31,741 nucleotides of DNA from Hypsibius dujardini (GCA_001579985.1 LRSR01009667.1:1-31741); one strand, 5' to 3'. Shown: positions 1 to 11,397, numbered from the stretch's first letter. The notes: a model not told the origin generated them from the letters alone. Numbers and translations: made by a program.

Positions 1-848
1 TTCTGTCTATAGTGTGGACAGTCAATTAAGGGCAATCCTGCTTTTGTTTGTTTTGAAAATTCGAACCGCGTCGCCAAACGTGTTAGAACGGATCAATTGT
101 TTTCAGCTTCCAATATTTTTTCTGTACAGAAATAATTTGGGTTTGCAAATATTTGCTTTTTTATGTTGTTTTCTTCAAAATACGCCACGTGACGTCATCA
201 GCTCTCCTTATCGCTATCCCAATTTTCTTCTGAAAATTTTATCAGATGAATTTCGTTTGATTTACTAAATTTTGGACTTTTTAGACAGCTACTCAAATTT
301 TGTACACCCAAAACTCAGTGTTATAGTTTCCCTAGTGTAGCAAGATAAAAATGATCAAAAGCCTTCACAAACTTTCATTTTGGGATGGGGTGAATTTGGG
401 TCGCCGTGTTTTTTCGTCGTTACCGGAATGAAGTAACCACATGCAGACTTATTGGGCAGCGTTATAACTGATTCCTCATTATTACAAAATTATTATTCCG
501 CTCTTGCAAGTCCGAACTTTGAAATTTCAGTTGCATTTAACTTCATCCCACATAGTCTGGAGCAAAAAAAACGGGAACAAAACAATCCAAAAATCAAGCA
601 AAAAGTCGAAATTGACCAGTAAATCTAGCAAGTGTATGCTTCCCGGTACTCAGACAGCTATCAGAACCGAATTGAGTGTCCGGCACTCGCCCGAGTAATT
701 CATTAAAAAATACGTCATTCACTTCGGACAGTGCCAGTGTACTCCAGGCCATGCGTGAATAAAATACATCAACAAAATATCAGCCACACATGAATAAGAT
801 TAAAGTGACAACAACATTTGTAATTTAATTAGCGAGGACCATTACAAT
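1..848. other. no gene seen
   Basis: AT-rich sequence downstream of the protease homologue. Short open frames here have no recognisable domain and no splice-consistent partners. On the minus strand an ATTAAA-like word lies at about 824-829, roughly 20 nt after the stop codon at 849. It could serve as a weak poly(A) signal, but this is a guess. Confidence 0.4.
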
Positions 849-3818
849 TTACAGCTGAAAGTTCTCCCGCACAACGCCCTGAATCCAAGGCAAGAACTTT
901 GCCACGTTGACGTAAGCTCCCGGAAACTGGCCGCAGCCAATGCCCCAAGACACCAGGCCAGCTAGGCGCCAGGCCCCGTCCACCTTGCAAATCAAGGGAC
1001 TCCCCCCATCACCCTGAAATTCACACCGTTCTGAATTTATTTCTGCGACCCACAAACCTTCACAGCTAAATTTCTTACCGCGCAGGCATCTTTGCCAGCC
1101 TGACCAGCACAAAGGAAACTATCGTGCAGATTGAAGATCGGTCCCAATTCCTGAGCATTCCTCAACATACTCTGACACTGAGTTCTTTCAATCACTGGAA
1201 CGTCCACTTCTTTGAGCACTGTCGAAAACTGCCCGTCTAAACAAAAATCAAACAAAAATCAGACATTGTATATTACCAGAGGCTCCTTTAGGGTCCTTAT
1301 TGGTTGGAACCAGGACCCCTCATGGTAGGGCCAGGGTGGGCAAAGGGGCAAAATGTTCATTTTTTAAGATTGAACTCTGAATTGGGCTTCTTGTCTCCGA
1401 TCATTTTGAAACTTGTCGGGCTTTGGAGGTCGGATATCTAGCCCCAGGGATTTCAAAATGTTTCCAAAAACAGCAGTTTTACATTCAAATTTGGACCGGT
1501 CTTGAATATTTGAACTTCCCATTTGTATTCATTATTAGGGAGCTTATATTGAACCTCAACGAGCCTCAAATTTGAACAAAAAACGGATGCTTTTGAAAAT
1601 GTTTTGAAATCACAGGAGCCGACTGGAAATCAGACCCCCAACCCCCCCCCCCTCCACAAGTTTCAAAATAATCAGGGAAAAGATCCCCCTGAACTGAACT
1701 GAACTGAGCTGAACTGAAAGGCTGAACTTTGAGTTCAATCTTGAAAAAAAAGAATTTTGTCTCTATGCTCACTCCCCCCCCCTGACCATATCGTGAGGGG
1801 TCTTAGTTCCGACCTGTAAGGACTCTAAACGAGCCTCTGAATATTACATACTGTATACGGATGCTCAGATGAAGGACAATTATTGTATTAAATAAAGTGC
1901 TTACTGGGACTGTTTTTCCCCCATCCGCTAACCGTACACGTCATGGCGGTGAAATCGATGGCCGGTGGCAGGCAGACAGGTCGGATGTAAGAGTTCATTA
2001 CGGCTGGCTGATCGAGCACCAACAGGGCAATGTCGTTGCGTAGGGTTCCGCTGTGGTAATCCCCGTGAATGATCACTTTCTTGACGTGGATGTCTTGATA
2101 CGGCGGCTCGGTGGTTTCGCTGACGTCGAACTCACCGAGTCGGACAATTAAGTCCTCACCTCTCACCCTGTAAAAAATTTTTGTGTGGTAATGTAATGTA
2201 CAATATGAGACTACTGTACCGATCTCTCGCTTGTCAGACATTCCGTTAGGCAAAATCTGTACGTCCGTCTACGGTTGCAGTCGACAAATAAGCACTAATC
2301 CAATTATTAGATGAAAATAGGCCAACAGTTAATAAATAGTTGAAAAACTGGTCCAAAATATAGAATAGATAAAATATAGCACTTGGTCAACGGATAACAA
2401 GGAAATACTTAAAATAGAGCATCATTAAAATTCTTAAAAAATAGATAAACGTTCATTAATAATAACAGAAATAAAATGAAATGAAATAAGTCAACGCTAA
2501 TCAAGTTCAGACATTCAAATGATGCATATGAATGGCATTAAGATTTCATGCATCCAATCAATCGAGTTATCTTAAACATCTTTTACGTGAAACATAGGGA
2601 GAATTCAGACTGTTGTCCCCAAATAATAAGCAGTAGTCAAGGTCACTTACTTTGCAACGCAATGAGCAGCAGTCAACACTAGACGAGCCTCAATTAAGGC
2701 ACCTCCACAAACGTAGTTCAAATCACTCTTCAGAATAGCCGCCATCCATGGGTACTCCCCAAACTCGGCGTCCCCTCGAGGATTAGTTACATCGAAAGTT
2801 CTGGCCAGGGGATTGCCTCCCTTCCGGCCACAGTCTTGGTTGAGTAGACTTGCGATTGCTGCGTTGGGCGTAACCGCGCCAGCGGGAACAAAGTTGCCGT
2901 TTGGCTGAACAATGGGCGTGGCCACCGTGACGGGTACCAGAACTGGTTGGGGTTGCTGCGCGATGATGATATTCGCGGGATTCCCTACCGCGGAAGGCTT
3001 GCGACCGGAACAGCAAAGAACTGCTCCGGGTTGACAGACATCCTGTCGGGGTCGGTCGGAACGAGCAAAGGCGGAGACGTCGCGACAGTCCGCAAAGGCT
3101 TCGCAACGGCAGGAATTGGGCAAAGAACCAGGCTGTGGGAAATTTCCTGGTCGAGCATTGAGCGGACTGAACAAACCTACAGAAAAATAATCGGCAATTC
3201 AGATCTTCTGAGAAACTAAGACAAACGGACAGACAGACAGACAGACAGACGGACAGACAGACAGACGGACAGATAAACAGACAGGAAAACAACAAACACA
3301 GACACTTACCAGTGGCACCGACTGGAATAGATGGCCCAGGTTGAAACCCCTGCGGGACTCCGTTATTTATAATAAAATTCCCAGAATCCCCATTTGTGTG
3401 TGTGAATTTACTGCCTCCAGATTGAATGGACAGGAAGTTCGTCTCCAGACTTGTCGATCCTTGTCCCATAAACGGTGTTGGATCGAACGCTCTTGACCGT
3501 GCACTAATTGAGTCGTTTTTCCTGCCTGCTGCCAGCAAACGAGCCATTCGCGTTCTGCCATTCTCAACTGCAACAGATTGATTGACCGGCGCGGAAGTAC
3601 TGGACGTGGGCGTAGTCGCAATTGTGGTCGCTGACGACGGTCTCGTCGGCCTCGGACCAAAGGAAAACTCCGAATCTGCAAGCAAAAATGTGCAATGATC
3701 CGGTAATCAATGCAGTGCCACATTTGACATACGGTACGGTACCTTGAGCCGATGAGATCGTCACAAAAACAGTCAAAACAAGGACGCCTTTGGTAAAACT
3801 TGAGCGGAGGAAATTCAT
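849..3818 (-). CDS. clip-domain serine protease homologue (masquerade / PPAF-II-like), catalytically inactive
   Basis: Six minus-strand exons join with GT-AG borders and matching phases: 3743-3818, 3310-3675, 2651-3176, 1905-2167, 1079-1236, 849-1013 (517 codons plus stop). The first 24 or so residues form a signal peptide ([18 protein letters not shown]...SSAQ), so the product is secreted. A Ser/Thr/Asn-rich linker follows, then a clip-like knot at residues 170-203 with six Cys (CxC, x5, C, x16, C, x6, CC). The trypsin-like domain starts near [13 protein letters not shown]. His319 (LTAAHC) and Asp368 (NDIALL) are present. The GDSGGP motif reads GDGGSP at 464-469, so the nucleophile Ser is Gly and the enzyme should not cleave. 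The canonical IVGG activation site is also absent. Known relatives act as cofactors in prophenoloxidase activation, pattern recognition or cell adhesion; that role here is inferred. One intron contains a hAT-like element. Confidence 0.9.
1277..1839. mobile_element. hAT-like fold-back MITE inside a protease-homologue intron
   Basis: The two halves are imperfect reverse complements along almost their whole length. The ends are CAGAGGCTC and GAGCCTCTG, which fits hAT termini (CAG-G start). The flanks are TATATTAC (1269-1276) and AATATTAC (1840-1847), an 8-bp target duplication matching at 7 of 8 positions, the size typical of hAT. Paired blocks include AAGATTGAACTC, ATTTTGAAACTTGT and GATTTCAAAA with their complements. 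There is no transposase frame, so the element is non-autonomous. The arms have diverged and carry C-runs and a CTGAA tandem (about 1689-1717), which suggests age. Confidence 0.75.
3227..3285. repeat. (GACA)n microsatellite
   Basis: Near-perfect GACA repeats with a few GGACA units. It lies inside the intron between exons 2 and 3 of the protease homologue, close to the donor of exon 2. Confidence 0.9.
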
Positions 3819-5179
3819 TTTGCGAGATCCGAACCAGCGGACTTGCAGAAAGATAACTGAAAACTAGGGAGCTTCTAGCTAACAAATTGTTTAAAATACA
3901 GTGCAAAATCCTTTCCGACTTTAGCAGCTTAGAAATAAGCAGGAAATAGCCGCGGAAGCTGACACACAAAATGTGATGATAAAGGAGCGTTTATTTCCGC
4001 GTTGAGACGTCACTCGCTCCAATCTTGCATAACCGCAGAATATAAAAAAAACACTGACAAAATTCAATGTCAACTACCCTTCTGAAACAGACCACACATA
4101 CACTGCTGCTACTCAGAAGCAATATTATTTTGCTCTACATCCGGACTGGCAAGTGAAAGTCCCACTGTACAAGCCCCGGTGAGTGAATTTACAAAGATCA
4201 TATAACCAAAAATCTGCGCCTCTGGCACACATCCGTCTCTGTGGCAGAAAATGAGCGGCAAATCATCTTACTCACTTCTTTCGGTGTATCTATGTACACT
4301 ACATGCTTCATGGGTTTTTTTCCGAAGCCCGGAAACAAAACCAGATTTTTACATCACCCACCGAGAGACATGGGGAAGCAAATATACTTTCAAGAGAGCG
4401 CGAGAGATCATCATCGTCATTGCGCTGCAGATAGTTGCAAGTGAGGTGTCTTACGGGTGCCAGAGAATCGCCTTATAGTGTACACACCTTGTTTTTGTGA
4501 ATGAATATACAGTCTCTCTCTCTCTCTCTCTCCTTGTATATGCGTTATTACTTTGTTGACTGTGTCGATTATTACTGCAGCGGTAATTCGGTAAGCATGA
4601 CTGATCGGTGCGTGAGTAAATAAAGTGTCTGGGTGTTTGAGTGGGAGAGAGTGAGGAAGTGTTACCGGCTTAAAAGTCCTTTCAACGACTAATTATTGTA
4701 TCGGTTTATAATTGTACGTGTGGTGTGGTGTGTGTGTACTTACCGGGATTGCGGATGTTAGAGCCTCGCTGTGTCCAGTCAAGTGGAGGGCTAATTTGCA
4801 TGTTCGAGTGTATAACAGCTCGTAAGTGTCGATTGGTAGAAAGTTTACGGGCTCCCTGCAGCTCACCCTAGCCACGAATTGAATCATGTTTCATTTAGAG
4901 AATAGCCCATTAATACTATTAAATTTACTTTGCCACGCATACTGTATGAGGAGAAGTCTGATTTCGGCTCGCCCTCCACTTGGTCAATAAATCGGCTCAC
5001 TCGCTTAGGCGTTCGATTACTTAAATTGATATTGCTATCTTGCGCTATTATCAATCAAGTAAAGATGCGCTGAAATGATTTCATAGCCACCAATCTTTAG
5101 AAACTGTGTCGCTTTACGCAGACACGTATCATTCAGGTTTCTGCATTGTTTTATTTCGGCTAGGTAGGCAGCACTTCCA
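3819..5179. other. intergenic, no gene seen
   Basis: This stretch includes the upstream region of the minus-strand protease homologue. I see no clear TATA box at the expected place and no coding exon. A (TC)n run lies at 4513-4532. A TATAAAA word at about 4042 faces the plus strand and has no gene after it. Confidence 0.5.
4513..4532. repeat. (TC)n microsatellite
   Basis: A pure CT dinucleotide run of about 10 units in intergenic DNA. Confidence 0.9.
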
Positions 5180-5870
5180 TTATACAATTAGTTCGAAAAC
5201 ACGTTTTATCGGCTTCCTTCGCTTTTCAAATTTTTTAACAAGCTTCTTTTGCTTGCCTGATGTCATAAGTGAAGCAGCGGTCTTCTTTTGTTTTTTCAAA
5301 TTATTCATAACGTCTTCTTGGGCTTTGGTCAAACGCTTTTCAAGGGCAACCCGACGGACGCTTCGTTCTACATCTTTCCAGCAGAGGTATTCAGTCGGGT
5401 GTCTGTCACTTTTCAAGTCTTCGGGGGAATGAAGCCGTTAAGCCGTTGATGCATACTCACTGGAATATCGTAGCCGGCAGTGGTTCCACTAACTTGGTGG
5501 CGAATAAAGCACAAGGTCGAGTCGATGTTCGGCTCCGGTAGGCCCTGGCGCTTGAATGATCCGCCCTCAAGCAGATTTTTTCTTTGCACAAACCAAAGTT
5601 AACTTTCATCAGATAATACCTGGATAATGGTACACCGAGGTCGGCATAATTGTGTAGTAGATCGCAAATCGCAAGCTCTTCTTTTGGCGTTAAATTTGTC
5701 AGTCTTCCTCGTGCCCCGATTTCTCGATCATTCAAATGCCCTCGAAGAGTTGTCTGCGACACGCGAATATTGCAAGTCGTCCTCCAAACAGTTATTCCCC
5801 CTTTCTTCAACTGCATGTATTGCCGCATCCAATTTACTACTAATTTCCAAATAACAAATTTGAAAAATGA
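5180..5870 (-). pseudogene. decayed HTH-psq (pogo/Tigger-type transposase N-terminus) sequence
   Basis: On the minus strand a Pipsqueak/CENP-B-like helix-turn-helix pattern is visible: SKLDAAIHAVE, then GGITVWRTTCNIRVSQTTLRG, then LTPKEELAICDLLHNYADLG and VPLSRYYL. This order of helices followed by an acidic linker and a 'G-PL-R' segment is typical of pogo/Tigger transposases and their domesticated relatives. The first piece is in a different frame from the rest, with one extra base in the A/G-rich run near 5812-5820. The downstream frame (5457-5600) loses similarity, and no DDE domain follows. A separate lysine/arginine-rich frame at 5180-5416 (KKQKK, KKFEKRRKPIKR) may be its tail or an unrelated nuclear-type tail. 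A 42-nt GT-AG segment between the two gives no open junction in any frame I tried. Confidence 0.5.
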
Positions 5871-5979
5871 TAAAAGCTTTTAATATTGATGAAAACCAAA
5901 CCAAGAAAAACCATGCACAAATAGCAGTGAAGTAAAAATTTAAATAAATCTTGTTCAATGAGCATCCGTGGAACCGCAA

Positions 5980-6384
5980 AGGCTCACCGACAATCAGCTG
6001 ATTGATTCTGTTGCAAATAAGCCGGTGTGAGATTTCTCATTACACGTGGCGCCCCTACAGCCTAAACACAGCATTTTCATTCATTCAGCAAACACATTCA
6101 TTTTTTCACAGCATTTCAGTTTTTTCTAACCACTCGCATTTTAATCCACTTCACCTTCATTTATTTAATTTCTGATAGTTTTATATGTCCAGTGACTGTT
6201 CATAACTTCATTGCATATTGTCTGACTGAAGCAACCAAACCCCTGAGGAATGTAAGTATATAAAGTTGAAGTTTTAACTGACAATAGCTTTCCCATATCA
6301 AACCGGAATTTGGTTGAAAATAATTAAAACTCGACCAAAGTGGCAGCCAATCAGTCCTACGCCGAAATCTTTTGGGCTCCAAAA
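5980..6384. other. no gene seen
   Basis: AT-rich sequence between the HTH-psq remnant and the TTCGGG repeat. Nothing recognisable on either strand. Confidence 0.4.
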
Positions 6385-6840
6385 AAAGCTTTCGGGATTT
6401 TGGTTCTGGAAAAACGATTGTCGGGTCGGCAATTGTCAGAATTAATTTTCGGGCAGGTTCAGGACATTCAAGTTTCGGGTGGGTTCGGGAAAGTTTGACT
6501 GCAGCGCGGTATGTTTTAATCACTGCACTTGAAATTATGGAATGGAATAATTGTACAATAGCAGTTGAAAGAGCATGTCACGTGGTAGTCCGTCTCTTGT
6601 GCAACTGCATCAGTCACGTGTGATGACACTTTGTTTTGTAACATTAACAAGTCCTTTCGTAACGTTGGCTAGAAGCGCAAAATTTTTGACATTTTTAGTT
6701 AATAAGATGTTTTTCAGCGAAGGATCTTTTTCGGGTTTCGGGTCGGGTTCGGGGTGGGTTCAATTAAAATTAAAAATGTTGGTTCGGGTTTGTGAGGCTC
6801 CACTGATCGTTTTGGGTTTCGGGTCGGGCCATAGAGATTA
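6385..6840. repeat. TTCGGG-rich interspersed repeat with G-quadruplex motif
   Basis: The plus strand repeats the words TTTCGGG, TCGGG and TTCGGGTGGG at both ends of a 450-bp block (about 6390-6500 and 6729-6830). The segment 6733-6758 has five G-runs (3,3,3,4,3) separated by 1-4 bases, which satisfies the usual intramolecular G4 pattern. No protein is recognisable in the block; it is probably transposon-derived. Confidence 0.5.
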
Positions 6841-7987
6841 AATTTCGGCGCAATACTGATTGGAACCGCAGAGCGTCGTCGTTTCGTGAATTTACATATG
6901 TACCTGTGTGTCGTGCGCCAAACCGAAATACCAGATAAACCCTACCTAACAATACGGCGTACGCTCTGATGTCGATGAAAAGTCAGAATTTTGAATCAAA
7001 GATTTATTTGACACCAGTTTGAGCCAATCTAAACAAGCAACATGTTGAAATCAGAGAGCAAACAATAATACACACGTGACCACAAGATAGCGCTAACCAA
7101 GTTAAAAACAACTTTTTACCGGGTGCCAGCAAATTAGGATGCTCAAAGTAAAGGGCGCAGTTGTCCCATTGGACCCCTGTCCGTTACGTCCCTTATGGTA
7201 GGACTTAGAGGCATGATTGGGCGAATGGTGATTAAAGCAGGTACGTAATAAACTTTGCCAACCCCCAGCTCATTTAACTTCAGTAATCCCAGGACTTGAA
7301 TATCCTCATGGCCGTTCTCCTTGAGGGGGTGGAGTTAATCCACATCCATAATTTTGCCCCTTCACTATAACCATTTAATTATAAATTTCCACCTGCTAAT
7401 TGTTGAGCTATAATTAGTTTCAGAAGCTCCGGCTTCCGTAACACTAGGTGAATTAACTGTGTACTAAATTCTCCATCCCCAACAGATGAATGTTTGGACC
7501 CTTTCAAGGAACGACAAACAAATACACATTTCCGTCATTGGACCGCGCAATAAATCTCGAAAACAGGAAGCGCAGTTCTCTCAAGATACGCATTTCGCGC
7601 AATAATAATAATTTCGTCCCTCCAAGATGATTTAGAACACGATGCTACGAAATCGATGCTATGATGCTACGAAATCGGCAAGGTGCGCCCCCCCCCCTCC
7701 GCGCGATAGCATAACGTCGAGCACCTGACCATCAAGAAGTCCTTTAATTGACTCTCGTGCCCCTTAAGCAGGGTTTATCTTAAATATTACAACCTCCGCG
7801 GTAGTCCTCATTCTAGGAAGATTAATCTGAATACAAGAACATAATCAATTTTATTCTGACGCACAGACACACAAACCGGACAAAAAATCTAACATTTTAT
7901 CCTCAGGCTGCCCATTCATACTTCACATTTTGCACACATTATTTTCTCCACACACAAAATTCCAACCATACAAAAATTCACATACAG
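6841..7987. other. intergenic upstream of the GPCR gene
   Basis: No exon or RNA gene recognised. A C-run lies at about 7687-7698, and the DNA is otherwise AT-rich. It probably includes the regulatory region of the receptor gene. Confidence 0.4.
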
Positions 7988-7994
7988 TATAAAG
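7988..7994 (+). promoter_or_regulatory. TATA box of the GPCR gene
   Basis: TATAAAG lies 55 nt before the ATG at 8049. A start site 25-30 nt downstream would leave a 5' UTR of about 30 nt. Confidence 0.5.
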
Positions 7995-8048
7995 TATTAG
8001 CCCCAACTAGAAATCTATCTTTTTCAATATTTTTCATAAAATTGAAAA

Positions 8049-10546
8049 ATGAATTCCACGCACTACAGTGACTTCAACGCCACCATCGCTGAGCCTCAAC
8101 AACATAACAACCCCCAACTCCTCGGCTGGATCATCTCCGTCCTGGTGACCAACATTCTCGGAGGCGTGGCCAATGTCCTCCTACTCATCAGCCTTTTCGT
8201 CTATCGACCCCTCCGTCGGTCCTCCAGCTGGGCGCTCATCGTCCACTGTATCGCCATTGACCTTTGGATGACCACCGTGTCCGTGCCCAATGCCACCATC
8301 CCGGTCTATCTCGGTCCACATTACCCCCTTTCCAGGTAATGTTGTTTAGATAGATTTACAGGGTACAACGCCAACATTTGCTCCACTTTGAAGGGTCACC
8401 ATGCAAACTGGGTGAAAGTATTGCAATCATTAAAATTGACAGAAATGTGCTGAAGGGCGCTTAAATCGTGTTTCAAATCAAAAGATTATGAAAGTTGTTG
8501 ACGGGGACCTTCTGGGGTTCGCCAAGGGAAAACTGTTACTTTTGAACAATTTTACTGTACGAAAGGGGTTGATTTTGATTGGACAGAAAGGGACTTTTGC
8601 TAACTCTAAACTCGTGAAGGCAATGCCAATTTTCCACGCAAACAAAATTACACTAAGGGTATTCAAAGTTTGATTATTTGCAGCGATTATCTCGCTAATT
8701 CAAACTCGCTAATCTCCCTGGTTTTGAAAATAAGCGAAAAAAGCAGCTAAGGAGCTGCTTTTCTCGGTTATCTGCTCGCTAATTGTGTGCATCTGTCTTG
8801 TGAGTGGTCCATGTGAGTTGAGATTAGCGAAGGAGACACAGCCTCAGGTAAGCCAGGGGGCGTGTTCTCGTATCACCGTTGCAAGGGCGTGCAAAACCAG
8901 GGAGATTAGCGAGTTTGAATTAGCGAGATAATCGCTGCAAATAATCGAACTTTGAATACCCTTACTGAAAGCATAAACAATAATTGTGCTGCTTTTCAAG
9001 GCGAAAATTGAACGGTCAAGATGTATCGTTAGGGTTTCCTCAATTTTGTATGGGTTAACGACAATTTTTTTTAAAACTGTTGTTCTGATAAAGAAGCGCA
9101 GAATCATTATTTATCGAGCCCGAACATATTCGAAGAAGATTCTGTTAGCACTTTTGCATGCACTGTGTTCATAAAATTTCTATGCTGAATTTCAGCTACC
9201 AGATTGTGGCCAAACTTGGGGGATAAAAAAATGCCCATTTTCAAAGTCATTCAAAGTTGAGCAAATCTTAGCGTTGGACTTACAGAATGATAAATTGTTT
9301 TTCATATGAATAGTATTCTTACTTAAAATGGACATTTTTATTTAAGTATATTTCATTTATTAAAGCCAAAAAAGTATTTCGTTTATATTCTATTTAATTT
9401 AAAAAGTTAATTAATCAACACTATTTTTTAGGGCTTTCTGCACCTACCAGAACTTGTACGTCTACTCCGCCTACGTCGCGGGTTTCTACGCGGAATGTGT
9501 CTTGGCCATTCACCGTTTGGTTGCCACCGTTTTACCGCATCATTTTCATTTGCTAACGAAAAAGTCTGCCATTATTTCCATTATTATTTCTCCCTGGATT
9601 GTGTCGGTGTTGCTCAATATTTTCGCCGTCTTGGGTGTGGGCATGGAGATGGTCCGCAATGTGAAATCGGGAGGCTGCTCCACTGGGCCGACGGCCAGCA
9701 GCTCGGTCAATTCCGTCCTGTTTTATTCGGTCTTTGGGGTGTACTTTCCAACTGGTGTGATGGGCGTTTGTTACGCGGTAGTCCTGGGGAAGACGATCCG
9801 AGACGTTCGTAGGAAGGCAAATGTCAGCCGGGTCTTGGCACGGAAGTGGGAGATTTCGCGGACGCTGTTCTTGTCCTTTGCCTGGCATTGCATCACCATA
9901 TATCCGATTTACGTTACAGTGGGGTTCTTCGAACGGGCGTATGCGGAGAATTTGGCATTGCAGTTGACGTTGCGATGGTTGACGAACAGCTTCAGTGCAA
10001 TTAACCCGGTGAGATAAGTGCAGAGAAACGTGAGTAGGCATGGTCAAAACTGAAATTACAGAATTCTATAAATGACCTTTGATTACTAGTTTTTTTTTAA
10101 AAGATGTGACAAAAAGTTGCCGTTGACCAAGGTAGAGCATGTGTCTGTGACTGTGTCTGTGTCTGTGTCTGTGTCTGTGTCTGTGTCTGTGTCTGTGTCT
10201 TGGTCGCTAACATGAACCGTCGAATAAAAAATGTGGTTCGTCCGGTTTCGAAGAACATAAACAAACAAATTATATAAAAATACACGCCCACTCTTCGTAA
10301 AACAAATTGTCAAACTCTTAACAGTGCAAAAGATGGTGAAGGATGGGTTCCGTCATGCAGGAACGATTGAATTGTGAAGCGCAGTATTTTTATGTGCCGT
10401 GTTTTTATTAGGTCTTTTACTGGACCAGCAGTCGACTCTTCCAGGACGGCATCCGCAAAGTTCTTTATTGCCAATGGTGGCGCAAACGGTCAAACACCGT
10501 TAGACCAAGAGGAACTCGCAGCAGACCCCAGTTATTGATTTCATGA
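8049..10546 (+). CDS. rhodopsin-family (class A) orphan G-protein-coupled receptor
   Basis: Exons 8049-8335, 9432-10008 and 10412-10546 join in phase with GT-AG borders to give 332 aa. The start follows a TATA box by 55 nt. The N-terminus has two N-glycosylation sites (NST at 2, NAT at 10). Membrane helices run at about 24-52, 60-87, 103-128, 141-166, 190-216, 238-262 and 271-295. Class A marks are Asp71 in helix 2, Cys99 and Cys178 for the extracellular disulphide, and NPVFY (287-291) in helix 7, split by the last intron. The D/E-R-Y motif is H-R (123-124), and the CWxP motif of helix 6 is not canonical (FAWHCITIYP). Intracellular loop 3 is short and basic. The C-tail is short and Arg-rich (QWWRKRSNTVRPRGTRSR). 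The ligand is unknown. It resembles the orphan class A receptors expanded in small invertebrates; that link is from memory. Confidence 0.88.
8656..8962. mobile_element. TA-flanked MITE with 71-bp terminal inverted repeats
   Basis: 8656-8726 and 8892-8962 are reverse complements over 71 bp with one mismatch. The outer ends are AGGGTATTCAAAG and CTTTGAATACCCT. Both ends are flanked by TA (8654-8655 and 8963-8964), as for Tc1/mariner-type insertion. The 165-bp centre has no coding capacity and holds a small hairpin (AGCAGCT AAGG AGCTGCT). The near-identical arms suggest recent insertion. It sits in intron 1 of the GPCR gene. Confidence 0.85.
10141..10200. repeat. (TGTGTC)n microsatellite
   Basis: A six-base TGTGTC/GTGTCT repeat, nearly perfect over 60 bp, in intron 2 of the GPCR gene. 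Confidence 0.9.
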
Positions 10547-11290
10547 ATAATCCTACATTATCATACTTAACACAACGACATGTAGACAGTAACATGGAGC
10601 ATGCTAATTACCGTGTTCTGACTGAAAAAAGCATCTAAATGCCCAATACACAATCATGCTAAATATCACCATGGGGGCATGACATTTAAATATCAGTATA
10701 TTTATGAGTATTATGACATAAAACATTATGTTACATTAAATGACATTATATCTTAACATTGCAAGAGTTCCAGCAGGTTTGCAGTTCATGAGCATATACG
10801 AGTTTATGCTATGCACTGTTGATCCGCACTTCAAACGATCATCAATCAAAATGAAAATGCGCAGTTAGTTTGTGCAGCGTATGCTGGTCAGGTCAAGATG
10901 TTGTCCACGGTAAAAACGGTCGAATCTGCATTACGGTCTGCAAATTGGCACTGGCGGGAGGGGGATGTGCGCGAACGAGACATCGGTTCGCACCACAGGG
11001 ATGCGAGTAACTAATCCAAATATCAAGCAATCAAATCGAATCAACCGGGGTCCGTTTGACTTGATTTTTGTTTGTGATATGAATTTTAAGTTATAGTTAT
11101 TGGCTTTTGTAAAACATACCGATTTCTGAACTCTAACCTTGAAAAAAAAATAGAAAATTAAGTCCAAATCCCTAATTTACGTGTTTAATTTCCTCTCATA
11201 ACAAACGTTTGGCAAAGGCACAACAGCATTAAAATAAAACACAAATTGTGGGAAAAACTGTTCTTTCGATGCAATTTTCGCTGGATCACC

Positions 11291-11330
11291 AAATCAAATC
11301 AAATCAAATCAAATCAAATCAAATCAAATC
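11291..11330. repeat. (AAATC)n microsatellite
   Basis: Eight perfect AAATC units in intergenic DNA. Confidence 0.92.
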
Positions 11331-11350
11331 AAACGGAGTTTTCGTTGTTA

Positions 11351-11397
11351 TGTCGCATCGCTATTGCATGGAGATATCCTGGATATCTGATGCGACA
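11351..11397. repeat. nested palindrome
   Basis: The outer arms TGTCGCATC (11351-11359) and GATGCGACA (11389-11397) are exact complements. Inside them lies a second palindrome, AGATATCC T GGATATCT (11372-11388), with a one-base centre. Confidence 0.7.
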
